NCBI RefSeq assembly: GCF_000718025.1
Contig: NZ_JODS01000001.1
Coordinates: forward strand, 558,001-622,000
DNA: 64,000 nt
Direction: 5' to 3'
From: Kitasatospora purpeofusca
GTDB taxonomy: Bacteria; Actinomycetota; Actinomycetes; Streptomycetales; Streptomycetaceae
Part shown: piece by piece, positions 33,931 through 42,365 of the stretch
Layout of the letters: the number at the start of each line of letters is the position of its first letter
Numbering within the stretch: position 1 is the first letter of the stretch
Translations under genes and position numbers: made by a program
Notes under the pieces: generated by a model
The model's database searches: none
Told to the model about the DNA's origin: nothing
Seen by the model: the letters and a program-made list of their open reading frames with translations, nothing else

Positions 33931-34800
33931 ATGAACGCTTCTTCGCCTTCGCCTGCCCAGAACCAGGCGTCGACCACCACCCTCTACGGTGGGGTCACCA
34001 CCCGCCGCGTCACCGTCCGCGACCTCGCCGCAGCCAAGCAGCGCGGCGAGAAGTGGTCGATGCTGACCGCCTACGACGCCCTCACCGCCGGCGTCTTCGA
34101 CGAGGCCGGGACGCCCGTCCTGCTGGTCGGCGACTCCGCCGGCAACTGCCACCTCGGCTACGAGACCACCGTGCCGGTGACCATGGACCAGATGGTCATG
34201 CTGGCCGGCGCCGTCGTCCGGGGCACCAAGCGGGCCATGATCGTCGCCGACCTGCCGTTCGGCTCCTACCAGGAGTCCCCGGCCCAGGCGATGCACAACG
34301 CGGTCCGGCTGATGAAGGACGCCGGGGTCGGCGCGGTCAAGCTGGAGGGCGGCGAGCGCAGCGCCCGCTCGATCGAGCTGCTGGTCGAGGCCGGCATCCC
34401 GGTGATGGCGCACATCGGCCTCACCCCGCAGTCCGTGCACGCGCTGGGCGGCTACCCCGTCCAGGGCCGCGGCGACGAGGCCGCGCACCAGCTGCTGCGC
34501 GACGCCAAGGCGGTGCAGCAGGCCGGCGCCTTCGCGGTCGTCCTGGAGGCGGTGCCCGCCGAGCTGGCCAAGCAGGTCACCGAGCAGCTCACCGTCCCCA
34601 CCGTCGGCATCGGCGCCGGGGTCGACTGCGACGCCCAGGTGCTGGTCTGGACCGACTTCGCCGGGATGACGGCGGGCCGGGTGCCCAAGTTCGTCAAGCA
34701 GTACGCCAACCTGCGGGCCGTCCTCGGCGACGCCGCCCGCGCGTTCGCCGAGGACGTCCGCGGCGACGCCTTCCCCGCCCCGGAGCACACCTTCCACTGA
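33931..34800 (+). CDS. panB: 3-methyl-2-oxobutanoate hydroxymethyltransferase (pantothenate pathway)
   Basis: ATG 33931 has CAGGAG 8 bases upstream and gives 289 aa. The (beta/alpha)8 fold shows KWSMLTAYDALTAGVFDEAG, the metal-binding LVGDSAGNCHLGYETT, IVADLPFGSYQ, AVKLEGGERS, MAHIGLTPQSVHALGGYPVQGRG and VGIGAGVDCDAQVLVWTD, all PanB hallmarks. It transfers a one-carbon unit from methylene-tetrahydrofolate to 2-oxoisovalerate, making ketopantoate for coenzyme A. A 30-residue Ser/Thr/Gln-rich N-terminal tail is longer than in E. coli PanB. panC and panD are not in the window. Confidence 0.97.
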   Translation: MNASSPSPAQNQASTTTLYGGVTTRRVTVRDLAAAKQRGEKWSMLTAYDALTAGVFDEAGTPVLLVGDSAGNCHLGYETTVPVTMDQMVMLAGAVVRGTKRAMIVADLPFGSYQESPAQAMHNAVRLMKDAGVGAVKLEGGERSARSIELLVEAGIPVMAHIGLTPQSVHALGGYPVQGRGDEAAHQLLRDAKAVQQAGAFAVVLEAVPAELAKQVTEQLTVPTVGIGAGVDCDAQVLVWTDFAGMTAGRVPKFVKQYANLRAVLGDAARAFAEDVRGDAFPAPEHTFH

Positions 34801-34847
34801 CGCGCTCCCCGTCACCGGGACCCGGCCGCGGCCGGGCCGGGCCCCGG

Positions 34848-34940
34848 TGACAGCCGCCTGACAGCGCGCCGACAGCGGCCCGCCGACAGGCCGCCCGCCC
34901 GACACCCGGCTGACAGCGGGCTGACAGCCGGGTCGGACAG
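34848..34940 (+). repeat. Array of TGACAGC-like heptamers upstream of the DrrAB-type exporter
   Basis: TGACAGC or close variants start at 34848, 34859, 34870, 34884, 34900, 34911 and 34922, followed by GGACAGT near 34935. Successive steps are 11, 11, 14, 16, 11, 11 and 13 bp. The heptamer-plus-4-bp format is that of SARP operators. The last heptamer ends 9 bp before a -10-like CAGTCT (34938-34943), and the start codon follows 6 bases later, so the mRNA would be leaderless. These repeats fill most of the 149-bp gap after panB. Confidence 0.75.
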
Positions 34941-34949
34941 TCTTCTCGC

Positions 34950-35981
34950 ATGACACGAATCTCCACCGCCCCGAACGACCGGGGGCCCGCTGCGGGGAAT
35001 GCCGTCGAGGTCCGCGGCATCGTCAAGCACTTCGGCAGCACCAAGGCGCTCGACGGCGTCGACCTCACCGTGCGCGAGGGCACCGTCCTCGGCGTGCTCG
35101 GCCCCAACGGAGCCGGCAAGACCACCCTGGTCCGCGTCCTCTCCACCCTCATCAAGCCCGACGCCGGCACCGCCTTCGTCGGCGGCTACGACGTGCTGCG
35201 CCAGCCCAAGCAGCTGCGCCGCACCATCGGCCTCACCGGCCAGTACGCCTCGGTCGACGAGCTGCTCTCCGGCTACGAGAACCTCTACCTGATCGGCCGG
35301 CTGCTCGACCTCTCCAGCAAGGAGGCCAAGGCGCGCGCCACCGAGCTGCTGGAGCGGTTCTCGCTCACCGAGGCCGCCAAGCGCGTCGCCAAGACCTACT
35401 CCGGCGGCATGCGCCGCCGCCTCGACCTGGCCGCCTCCATGATCGGCCGCCCCCGGGTCCTCTACTTGGACGAGCCCACCACCGGCCTGGACCCGCGCAC
35501 CCGCAACGAGGTCTGGGACGAGGTGCAGCGGATGGTCGCCGACGGCGCCACCGTGCTGCTCACCACCCAGTACATGGAGGAGGCCGAGCAGCTCGCCAAC
35601 GAGCTGACCGTCATCGACCGCGGCCGGGTGATCGCGGCCGGCGGCATCGCCGACCTCAAGGCCCAGGTCGGCGGCCGCACCCTCCAGGTCCGGCCCGGCC
35701 ACCCGGCCGAGCTGCCGGAGATGGCCCGCTGCCTGCACGACACCGGCATCGCCACCGCCACCTTCTCCGCCGACACCGGCCTGCTGTCGGTGCCGCTCAC
35801 CTCCGAGGACCAGCTGACCGCCGTCATAGGCGTCCTCGGCACCCGGGGCTTCGGCATCGCCGACATCGACACCAAGCTGCCCAGCCTGGACGAGGTCTTC
35901 CTCGCCATCACCGGCAAGCCCTCGGACCGCCCGGCGGCCGAGGACGCCGCCCCCAGCCTCGCCAAGGAGCCCGTCGCATGA
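34950..35981 (+). CDS. DrrA-type ABC exporter ATPase
   Basis: The 343-aa ATP-binding subunit has Walker A GPNGAGKTTLVR (about 46-57), signature YSGGMRRRLDLA (about 150-161), Walker B VLYLDEPTTGLD (about 170-181) and a switch His region near TTQYMEEAEQLA. The C-terminal 90 residues form the daunorubicin-resistance (DrrA) extension with IADLKAQVGGRTLQVRP. It overlaps the permease gene by 4 bp (ATGA). The pair should pump out an antibiotic or lipid-like molecule. There is no Shine-Dalgarno sequence before ATG 34950. The promoter array at 34848-34940 suggests control by the SARP gene downstream. Confidence 0.93.
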   Translation: MTRISTAPNDRGPAAGNAVEVRGIVKHFGSTKALDGVDLTVREGTVLGVLGPNGAGKTTLVRVLSTLIKPDAGTAFVGGYDVLRQPKQLRRTIGLTGQYASVDELLSGYENLYLIGRLLDLSSKEAKARATELLERFSLTEAAKRVAKTYSGGMRRRLDLAASMIGRPRVLYLDEPTTGLDPRTRNEVWDEVQRMVADGATVLLTTQYMEEAEQLANELTVIDRGRVIAAGGIADLKAQVGGRTLQVRPGHPAELPEMARCLHDTGIATATFSADTGLLSVPLTSEDQLTAVIGVLGTRGFGIADIDTKLPSLDEVFLAITGKPSDRPAAEDAAPSLAKEPVA

Positions 35982-36790
35982 CCACCGCCACGCTCGCCCC
36001 CGCCCGGGCCGAGGAGGGCCGGATCGGCCTGCCCGGCCATCTGCGGCACGTCGGCGCGCTGACCCGCCGCAACCTGATGCGGATCAAGGCCGACCCGGAG
36101 TCGATGTTCGACGCCGTCCTGATGCCGGTCATCTTCACCGTGCTCTTCGTCTACGTCTTCGGCGGCGCCATCTCCGGCGGCCAGGACGCCTACAAGCAGT
36201 ACATGATCCCCGGCCTGCTCGGGCAGACCGGCATCACCCTGGCGATGGCCGTCGGCACCGGCCTCAACAGCGACTTCCAGACCGGGGTGATGGACCGGTT
36301 CCGGACCCTGCCGATCGGCCGGTCCTCGGTCCTGCTCTCCAAGATCGCCGCCGAGACCTGCCGCGCCCTGCTCTCCTTCACCATCCTGATCGTCTTCGCG
36401 CTGATCCTCGGCTTCGAGCTGAAGGGCGGCTTCCTGGAGCTGCTGGCCGCGGTCGGACTCTCGCTGCTGTTCGGCATGTCCATCGTGTGGATCTCGATGC
36501 TGCTGGGCATGGCGCTGCGCAGCGCCCAGGCCGTCCAGGGAGTCGCCATGCTGGTCCTGATGCCGATGCAGTTCGGCAGCTCGATCTTCGCCCCGACCGA
36601 CACCATGCCGGGCTGGCTCCAGGCCTTCACCAAGGTCAACCCGCTGTCCGCGCTGGCCGACGCCTGCCGGGCCCTGATGAACGGCCAGGGCGCCGTGGCG
36701 CACCCGGTGCTGATCGTGCTGGCCTGGTCGATCGGCATCACCGCGGTCTTCGCGCCGCTCGCCGTCGCCCGGTTCCGCAAGCGGACCTGA
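35978..36790 (+). CDS. DrrB-type ABC-2 membrane permease
   Basis: The 270-aa protein has a cytoplasmic N-terminus (HLRHVGALTRRNLMRIKADPESMF) and six membrane segments, with the ABC-2 motif region GVMDRFRTLPIGRSSVLLSKI between helices 2 and 3. The end VNPLSALADACRALMNGQG plus a last helix is characteristic of the daunorubicin-type permeases. It partners with the preceding ATPase by overlap. No independent regulation is seen. It is convergent with the SARP gene, 78 bp away. Confidence 0.93.
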   Translation: MTTATLAPARAEEGRIGLPGHLRHVGALTRRNLMRIKADPESMFDAVLMPVIFTVLFVYVFGGAISGGQDAYKQYMIPGLLGQTGITLAMAVGTGLNSDFQTGVMDRFRTLPIGRSSVLLSKIAAETCRALLSFTILIVFALILGFELKGGFLELLAAVGLSLLFGMSIVWISMLLGMALRSAQAVQGVAMLVLMPMQFGSSIFAPTDTMPGWLQAFTKVNPLSALADACRALMNGQGAVAHPVLIVLAWSIGITAVFAPLAVARFRKRT

Positions 36791-36868
36791 GCCCCGGCCC
36801 GACCGGCCCGACCGGCCGGTACGCCGGTCCCGGACGCGCGAGGGGAGCGCCCGGGGCCGGCTCCCGGC

Positions 36869-39800
36869 TCAGCGCACCAGTTCGTCGAGCATGGCGTTGG
36901 TCTCCGCCATCGACATCGTCCGCCCCTCGGCGGTGGCCGCCTCGAACTCCGCGTCACCGAGCATCCCGCGCAGGATCTCCTCGGCCCGCTCCCGCTCGAC
37001 CCGGTCGAGGTAGCCGCCCTTCGGGCCGTTCATCCCGGCGTGCGCGCCGAACAGCACCGCGGCCAGCCGGGCCTGCACCGGATCGCCGTCCCGCCGGGCG
37101 AAGGCCTCCAGCAGCCCGATCACCGGCGGCAGCAGCATCACCGACATCTGCTCCACGAAGCCGCTCGCCGCGGCCGGCACCGAGCGCATCAGCTGCCGGC
37201 CCTCGCGGACCAGCTCCCGTCCGAGGTCGGGATCGCCGGCCCGGGCGGTGATCCAGCCCCGGGTGACCGTCAGCATCCCGCCCACCACGTCCGGGGCGAA
37301 GGCGCCGATCCGCGTCCACCGGAGCACGTCCAGCTCGGCCAGGGCCCGCTCGTAGTCCCCGCGCTGCACACTGATGCCGCAGAGCATCAGGTGACCGAAC
37401 AGCAGCGCGCCGTTGGTCGCCTGGTTGTCCCCCGGCTCGATCCCGTCCAGCGCCGCCCGGATCCGCCGCTCCCCCGCGTCGAGGTCCGCGTCCAGCATCG
37501 CCGACCCCAGGTGCACCTGGAGCATCGGCACCTCCTGCGGCGCGCCCAGCTCCTCGGCCAGCTCGATCGCCCGGCGGTACGCCTCGACCGCGTCCGCCGA
37601 GCGGCCCTGGTTGGCCAGCGACTCGCCGCGCGCGGACAGCGCCTGGGACATCCCCCAGCGGTCGCCGGCTCTGCGGTACAGGTCCAGCGACTCCTCGCCG
37701 TCCAGGGTGCTCTGCTCGGCCCCGCCCGGCCAGTCGTTCATCATCTTGGCCCGGATCTGCAGGATGAACGCCAGGTCGCTCGCGCTGCCGTACTCCCGGC
37801 AGCCCTCCACCGCGTCGTCCAGCAGCTCCCGCATGGTGTCCAGCTGGCCGATCAGGAAGGCGCCGAAGACCCGCATCAGCCCGGGGAAGCGGTAGGACTG
37901 CGGCAGGTCGCGGCCGTAGGCCTCGGTGACCTTGCGGGCGATGGCGACCGCCTCCTGGTCGGCCAGGACGTCGAGATTGCCCTCGAACATGCTGATCAGC
38001 CGGTAGATGACGATCGCCCGGCGGGCCTCCCCGAGCGCCTCCGGCGGCATCGGCACCGGGTACTCCAGCACATGCCGGTCCAGCGGCACCGGACGGGCGT
38101 CGGCGAACGGGTCCGGGCCGATCGACAGCACCGCGTCGTACCAGCGGCGGGCCTCCTGGCTGTAGCCGCGCAGCGACCAGTACCAGCTCATGCCAAGCGC
38201 CAGGACCAGCGCGTCGTCCTCGTCCCGGCGGCAGACGGCCCGGCGCAGCGCCGCCCGGATGTTGTCGTGCTCGCGCTCCAGCACCGCCAGCCAGTGCAGT
38301 TGCTCGGGCCCGTGGATGTTGAGATCGGCGCCGCGGACCAGCTCGCGGAAGTACCCGACGTGCCGGCCCCCGGTGGCGGCGGTCTCCTCCGCCTCGGCCA
38401 GCCGCTCGTCCGTGTACTCGTGGATGGTCTCCAGCATCCGGTAGCGCGGCGGCCCCTCCCCGTCCAGGTCGGCCACCAGCAGGGACTTGTCGACCAGCGA
38501 GAGCAGCAGGTCGGCGACCTCCTCGCGGGGCACCTCGGTCTCGTCCGAGCAGACCGACTCGGCCGCCTCCAGGCTCCAGCCGCCCGCGAACACCGCCAGC
38601 CGGCGAAGCACCGCGCGCTCCTGCTTGCCGAGCAGGTCCCAGCTCCAGTCGACCACCGCGCGCAGCGTCTGCTGACGCGGCAGCAGGGTCCGGCTGCCCG
38701 CGGTGAGCAGCGCGAACCGGCTGTCCAGCCGGTCCGCGATCTGCCGGGCCGTCATCACCCGGAGCCGGGCGGCGGCAAGTTCGATGGCCAGCGGCAGCCC
38801 GTCCAGCCGGCGGCAGATCTCGGCGCAGGCCTCCGGGTCGCTCCGCGGGTCGAAGCCGGGGCGGGCGGCGGCGGCCCGCTCGGTCAGCAGCCGCAGCGCC
38901 ACCGGGTCCGGCAGCGGCTCCACCGGCAGGACGGTCTCGCCCGGCACCCCCAGCGGCTCCCGGCTGGTGGCCAGCACGGTGAGCCCCGGGCACTCGGTGA
39001 GCAGGGTGTCCGCGAGGTCGGCGGCGGACTGGATCAGGTGCTCGCAGTTGTCCAGGACGAGCAGCATCCGGCGGCGCCCGCAGTGCTCGATCAGCCGGCG
39101 CACCGGGTCGTCGGTGCGGCCCTCGATCACCTCGGCGACCATGCTGGCGCCGGTGTGCAGGACGGTCGCGCGCAGGCCGAGCGCCGACACCACCGCGCCC
39201 GGCACCGCGTCCGGGCGCTCCACCGGGGCGAGCTCGGCCACCCAGACGCCGTCCGGCCAGTTCCCGGCGCCCTGCTCCAGCCGGCCGGCCTCGACCGACA
39301 GCCGGGTCTTGCCGGAGCCGCCGGGGCCGGTGAGGGTGACCAGCCGGCTGGTGGCCAGGACGGAGCGCAGCGCGGCGAGGTCGTTCTCCCGGCCGACGAA
39401 GCTGGTCAGCCGACCGCGCAGATTGCCGGGCGCGCGGGCGGGCGGCGCCGGTACTGGTGCTGGTGCCGCTGCTGCCGACGGGGCGGGCTCCGCGCCCGGG
39501 GCGGCCGGTTCGACCGGCCCGGTCGGGCTCAGCAGCTCGGCGTGCAGCGACTGGAGCCGGCGCCCGGGATCGACGCCCAGCTCGTCCGCCAGGGCGCGCC
39601 TGGTGTTCTCGTAGTGGCGCAGCGCCTCGGCCGTCCGGCCGGACTCGTGCAGCGCCCGGACCATCAGGTACTGCAGCGGCTCGTCCAGCGGCCGCCCCTC
39701 GCACAGCTCGGCGAGTTCGGCCACCAGCTCGGCCGCCCGGCCGAGGCCGAGCTCGGCGGTGATCCGGTGCCGGCGGACCTCCTCGCGCTGCGCCTCCAGC

Positions 39801-40234
39801 CTGGTCGCCGGGCCGCCCCGGTCCGGCAGGTCGGCGAGCGCCGGTCCGCGCCACAGCGAGAGCGCGGCGCGCAGCCGCTCGGCGGCCGACACGTGGTCGC
39901 CCTGCTCCAGCGCCCGGCGGCCCTCCCCGGCCAGCCGCTGGAACTCGGCGAGGTCGGTGGCGGGCTCGGTCAGCCAGTACCCGGCCGGGCCGGAGCCGAC
40001 CCGGTCGCGGCCGATGGTCCGGCGCAGCCGGCCGACCAGGGTCTGGAGCGCGGCCGACGCGTCCTGCGGTGGCTCGGCGTCCCACACCTCGTCGACCAGC
40101 AGGTCGGCCGGCACCGGCCGCCCCTGGCGCAGGGCCAGTGCGGCGAGCAGGGCGCGCAGCCGGGCTCCGCCGAGCGGGACCGGGGTGCCGTCGTCGTGGT
40201 GGGCCGTGGTGGTGCCGAGGATGCCGTAGTGCAC
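36869..40234 (-). CDS. Large SARP-family regulator (AfsR-like: SARP, BTAD, NB-ARC, TPR-like)
   Basis: GTG 40234 is chosen because MHYGILGTTTAHHDDGTPVPLGG is the usual start of the OmpR-like DNA-binding domain; the frame is open further upstream but without SARP features or a ribosome site. The 1121-aa protein has that domain (about 1-90), a BTAD domain (about 95-240; ELGVDPGRRLQSLHAELL), and an Ala/Pro linker. An NTPase domain follows (about 290-550), with Walker A TGPGGSGKTRLS and Walker B MLLVLDNCEHL. Long helical repeats run to the end. Such proteins activate antibiotic or stress genes by binding heptameric direct repeats, often in response to phosphorylation or nucleotide. It lies convergent with the DrrAB-type genes. 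Confidence 0.9.
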   Translation of the reverse strand: MHYGILGTTTAHHDDGTPVPLGGARLRALLAALALRQGRPVPADLLVDEVWDAEPPQDASAALQTLVGRLRRTIGRDRVGSGPAGYWLTEPATDLAEFQRLAGEGRRALEQGDHVSAAERLRAALSLWRGPALADLPDRGGPATRLEAQREEVRRHRITAELGLGRAAELVAELAELCEGRPLDEPLQYLMVRALHESGRTAEALRHYENTRRALADELGVDPGRRLQSLHAELLSPTGPVEPAAPGAEPAPSAAAAPAPVPAPPARAPGNLRGRLTSFVGRENDLAALRSVLATSRLVTLTGPGGSGKTRLSVEAGRLEQGAGNWPDGVWVAELAPVERPDAVPGAVVSALGLRATVLHTGASMVAEVIEGRTDDPVRRLIEHCGRRRMLLVLDNCEHLIQSAADLADTLLTECPGLTVLATSREPLGVPGETVLPVEPLPDPVALRLLTERAAAARPGFDPRSDPEACAEICRRLDGLPLAIELAAARLRVMTARQIADRLDSRFALLTAGSRTLLPRQQTLRAVVDWSWDLLGKQERAVLRRLAVFAGGWSLEAAESVCSDETEVPREEVADLLLSLVDKSLLVADLDGEGPPRYRMLETIHEYTDERLAEAEETAATGGRHVGYFRELVRGADLNIHGPEQLHWLAVLEREHDNIRAALRRAVCRRDEDDALVLALGMSWYWSLRGYSQEARRWYDAVLSIGPDPFADARPVPLDRHVLEYPVPMPPEALGEARRAIVIYRLISMFEGNLDVLADQEAVAIARKVTEAYGRDLPQSYRFPGLMRVFGAFLIGQLDTMRELLDDAVEGCREYGSASDLAFILQIRAKMMNDWPGGAEQSTLDGEESLDLYRRAGDRWGMSQALSARGESLANQGRSADAVEAYRRAIELAEELGAPQEVPMLQVHLGSAMLDADLDAGERRIRAALDGIEPGDNQATNGALLFGHLMLCGISVQRGDYERALAELDVLRWTRIGAFAPDVVGGMLTVTRGWITARAGDPDLGRELVREGRQLMRSVPAAASGFVEQMSVMLLPPVIGLLEAFARRDGDPVQARLAAVLFGAHAGMNGPKGGYLDRVERERAEEILRGMLGDAEFEAATAEGRTMSMAETNAMLDELVR

Positions 40235-40292
40235 CGCACCATTCTGGTGGATCGACCCCGTCCCCCACGCACATTTGTCCAGCCCTCGACCC

Positions 40293-40310
40293 TGACTGCA
40301 CCCTGACTCC
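40293..40310 (+). promoter_or_regulatory. Two TGACT(G/C)C heptamers at 11-bp spacing in the SARP / M50 divergent promoter
   Basis: TGACTGC (40293-40299) and TGACTCC (40304-40310) lie inside a repeated CCCTGACT at 40290 and 40301. They resemble the TGACAGC array upstream of drrAB with the same 7+4 format. The site is 60-75 bp from the SARP start and about 135 bp from the M50 gene start. Orientation favours the M50 gene; autoregulation of the SARP is also possible. Only two units are present. Confidence 0.4.
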
Positions 40311-40441
40311 GGGGGACCGTGCCAGGAACCCGGTGCCGGGCTCCGTACGTTCACCCTGGACGGCTTGTCCGGCGCGGGCCCGCCCGGCATGATCGGCCTC
40401 TGCCCAGCCATCGCCCTCCCGACCCCCGGAGCACCCACACC

Positions 40442-41257
40442 ATGACCTTCGCCGCCACGCAGCGCTCACGCAGCGAGGACCGCCGGATCAGCCCGGTGTT
40501 CTGGGCCCTGCTCGCGATCTTCGCCACCTCCGCCGTGGCGGTGTTCCAGGGCTACGGCAACGCCCGGTTCGGGATCTTCCTGTTCGTGGTGGCCGGCTGG
40601 ATGGTCTCGCTCTGCCTGCACGAGTACGCGCACGCGCGCACCGCGCTGCACGGCGGCGACATCAGCGTCGGCGCCAAGGGCTACCTGACCCTCAACCCGT
40701 TCAAGTACGCCAACGCCCTGCTCAGCTTCGTGCTGCCGATCGTGTTCGTGCTGCTCGGCGGCATCGGCCTGCCCGGCGGCGCGGTCTGGATCGAGCGGCA
40801 CCGGGTGCGGGGCCGGCTCAAGCACAGCCTGATCTCGGCCGCCGGACCTCTGGTGAACCTGCTCGCCGCGGTGCTGCTGCTGGTCCCGGTCGGCGCGGGC
40901 TGGCTGGACGACTCCTCGGTGCACGCGGTCTGGAGCGGCTACGAGCTGGACGTCTCGCCGCTGGCGCTCGCCCTGGGCTTCCTCGGCATGCTCCAGCTGA
41001 GCGCGACCCTGCTCAACCTGCTGCCGGTGCCCGGCCTGGACGGCTACGGGATCGTGGAGCCGTGGCTGTCGGCCAAGACCCGGCGCGCGATCGAGCCGTT
41101 CGCGCCGTACGGCATGCTGGCCGTCTTCGCGCTGCTCTGGCAGCCGGAGATCAACCACTGGTTCTTCGAGGTCGTCTACGGGGCGATGGAGCTGCTGGGC
41201 GTCGACCGGGTCTACGCACAGGTGGGCCACGAGCTGTTCATGTTCTGGAAGAACTGA
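40442..41257 (+). CDS. M50 (site-2-protease-like) membrane metallopeptidase
   Basis: ATG 40442 gives 271 aa with about six membrane helices. The zinc motif HEYAH (in SLCLHEYAHARTALHGG, near residues 60-64) and a distal NLLPVPGLDGYGI, whose Asp is the third ligand, define the M50/S2P family. LISAAGPLVNLLAAVLLL is the conserved NPDG-neighbour helix. Members cut membrane-embedded substrates, often anti-sigma factors. It has no PDZ domain. It is divergent from the SARP gene. No substrate candidate is adjacent. Confidence 0.9.
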   Translation: MTFAATQRSRSEDRRISPVFWALLAIFATSAVAVFQGYGNARFGIFLFVVAGWMVSLCLHEYAHARTALHGGDISVGAKGYLTLNPFKYANALLSFVLPIVFVLLGGIGLPGGAVWIERHRVRGRLKHSLISAAGPLVNLLAAVLLLVPVGAGWLDDSSVHAVWSGYELDVSPLALALGFLGMLQLSATLLNLLPVPGLDGYGIVEPWLSAKTRRAIEPFAPYGMLAVFALLWQPEINHWFFEVVYGAMELLGVDRVYAQVGHELFMFWKN

Positions 41258-41300
41258 CCGGACGGACCGGACCGGGGCGGCGCGTCCTCCGGAGCGGGCC

Positions 41301-41486
41301 TCAGGCCCGCTCGGCCGCCGCGCGGGCCAGCTTCTCCCGGCGCACGTTCATCCAGAGCACATTGCTGGCGATGCCGGCCATCGGCAGCCAGACGAGGCCG
41401 AGCCACCAGCCCTGCACCAGCGAGACCACGGCGGCGGCCAGCGCGAGAACGACGACGAGCGAGGCGAGGACGGACGTGCGGGGCAT
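41301..41486 (-). CDS. Small two-helix membrane protein
   Basis: The 61-aa product starts at ATG 41486 with AGGAG upstream. It has two hydrophobic helices (SVLASLVVVLALAAAVVSLV and GLVWLPMAGIASNVLWM) and a basic Ala/Arg tail (RREKLARAAAERA). It is small but codon use and the ribosome site are good. It lies downstream of npdG on the same strand, separated by an unusual hairpin region at 41507-41572, which would sit in its mRNA leader. Function unknown. Confidence 0.8.
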   Translation of the reverse strand: MPRTSVLASLVVVLALAAAVVSLVQGWWLGLVWLPMAGIASNVLWMNVRREKLARAAAERA

Positions 41487-41506
41487 GGCGGGGTACTCCT
41501 GCGGCC

Positions 41507-41572
41507 GGGGGTGAGGTCGGCCCCCATTGTCGCCGACCTCACCCCCGGACCGGGTCCAGGGGTGAGGTCGGC
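41507..41572. repeat. Triple GGGGTGAGGTCGGC element forming mutually exclusive hairpins
   Basis: The 15-bp GGGGGTGAGGTCGGC at 41507-41521 is perfectly complementary to 41532-41546. The latter also pairs with a third copy at 41559-41572, and the space between those two (GGACC-G-GGTCC) extends that second stem to near 20 bp. Thus the middle segment can pair left or right but not both. The structure is 80 to 54 bp downstream of the npdG stop and 20 bp upstream of the next start codon. It may be an npdG terminator, a translational switch for the small membrane gene, or both. Confidence 0.85.
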
Positions 41573-41625
41573 GATCCGGTCCGATCGTCGGACGACCGGA
41601 CCGGGCAGTCGGTGGACGCCGCTGC

Positions 41626-42318
41626 TCAGACGTCCGTGATGCGCAGACCCGCGTGCGCCTTGTAGCGGCGGTTGACCGAGATGAGGTTCGCCACCAGCGA
41701 CTCCACCTGGTGCGCGTTGCGCAGCCGGCCCGCGAAGACGCCCCGCATGCCGGGGATCCGGCCGGCCAGCGCCTGCACGATGTCGGTGGCGGCCCGCTCC
41801 TCGCCGAGCACCATCACATCGGTGTCGATCCGCTCGATCGACTCGTCCTGGAGCAGCACCGCCGACAGGTGGTGGAAGGCCGCGGTCACCCGGGAGTCCG
41901 GCAGCAGGGCGGCGGCCTGCTGGGCGGCGCTGCCCTCCTCCGGGACGAGTGCGAAGGCGCCCTGCTTGTCGAAGCCGAGCGGGTTGACGCAGTCCACCAC
42001 GATCTTGCCCGCCAGCTCCTCGCGGAGGGCGGTAAGGGTGGCGGCGTGCCCGTCCCAGGGCACCGCCACGATGACGATGTCGCTCTCACGGGCGGTGGCG
42101 GCGTTGTCCGCGCCGCGCACCCCGAGGCCGATCGCGTCCGCCGAGGCCTGCGCGCGGGCCGCGTCGCGCGATCCGATGATCACCTGCTGGCCGGCCTTGG
42201 CCAGCCGCAGGGCCAGCCCCCGCCCCTGGTCGCCGGTGCCGCCGAGGACACCGACCACCAGCTGCGAGACGTCCGGCAGCTCATGGGCCGGGTTTGTCGC
42301 TGAATCGAGGGAAGTCAT
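41626..42318 (-). CDS. npdG: NADPH-dependent F420 reductase
   Basis: ATG 42318 gives 230 aa, normal for the family. The N-terminal Rossmann fold VVGVLGGTGDQGRGLALRLA is followed by IIGSRDAARA, whose Ser-Arg pair marks NADPH binding. The segments IVIVAVPWDGHAATL and IVVDCVNPLGFD, and C-terminal AAFHHLSAVLL, match F420H2:NADP oxidoreductases. It would interconvert NADPH and reduced coenzyme F420 to feed F420-dependent enzymes. It is divergent from the unknown gene at 42366, and its 3' region holds the hairpins at 41507-41572. Confidence 0.92.
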   Translation of the reverse strand: MTSLDSATNPAHELPDVSQLVVGVLGGTGDQGRGLALRLAKAGQQVIIGSRDAARAQASADAIGLGVRGADNAATARESDIVIVAVPWDGHAATLTALREELAGKIVVDCVNPLGFDKQGAFALVPEEGSAAQQAAALLPDSRVTAAFHHLSAVLLQDESIERIDTDVMVLGEERAATDIVQALAGRIPGMRGVFAGRLRNAHQVESLVANLISVNRRYKAHAGLRITDV

Positions 42319-42365
42319 GGGCCGATCCTGCCAAACGAGCGGCCCGTCGCGACATCCTGAGTGCC

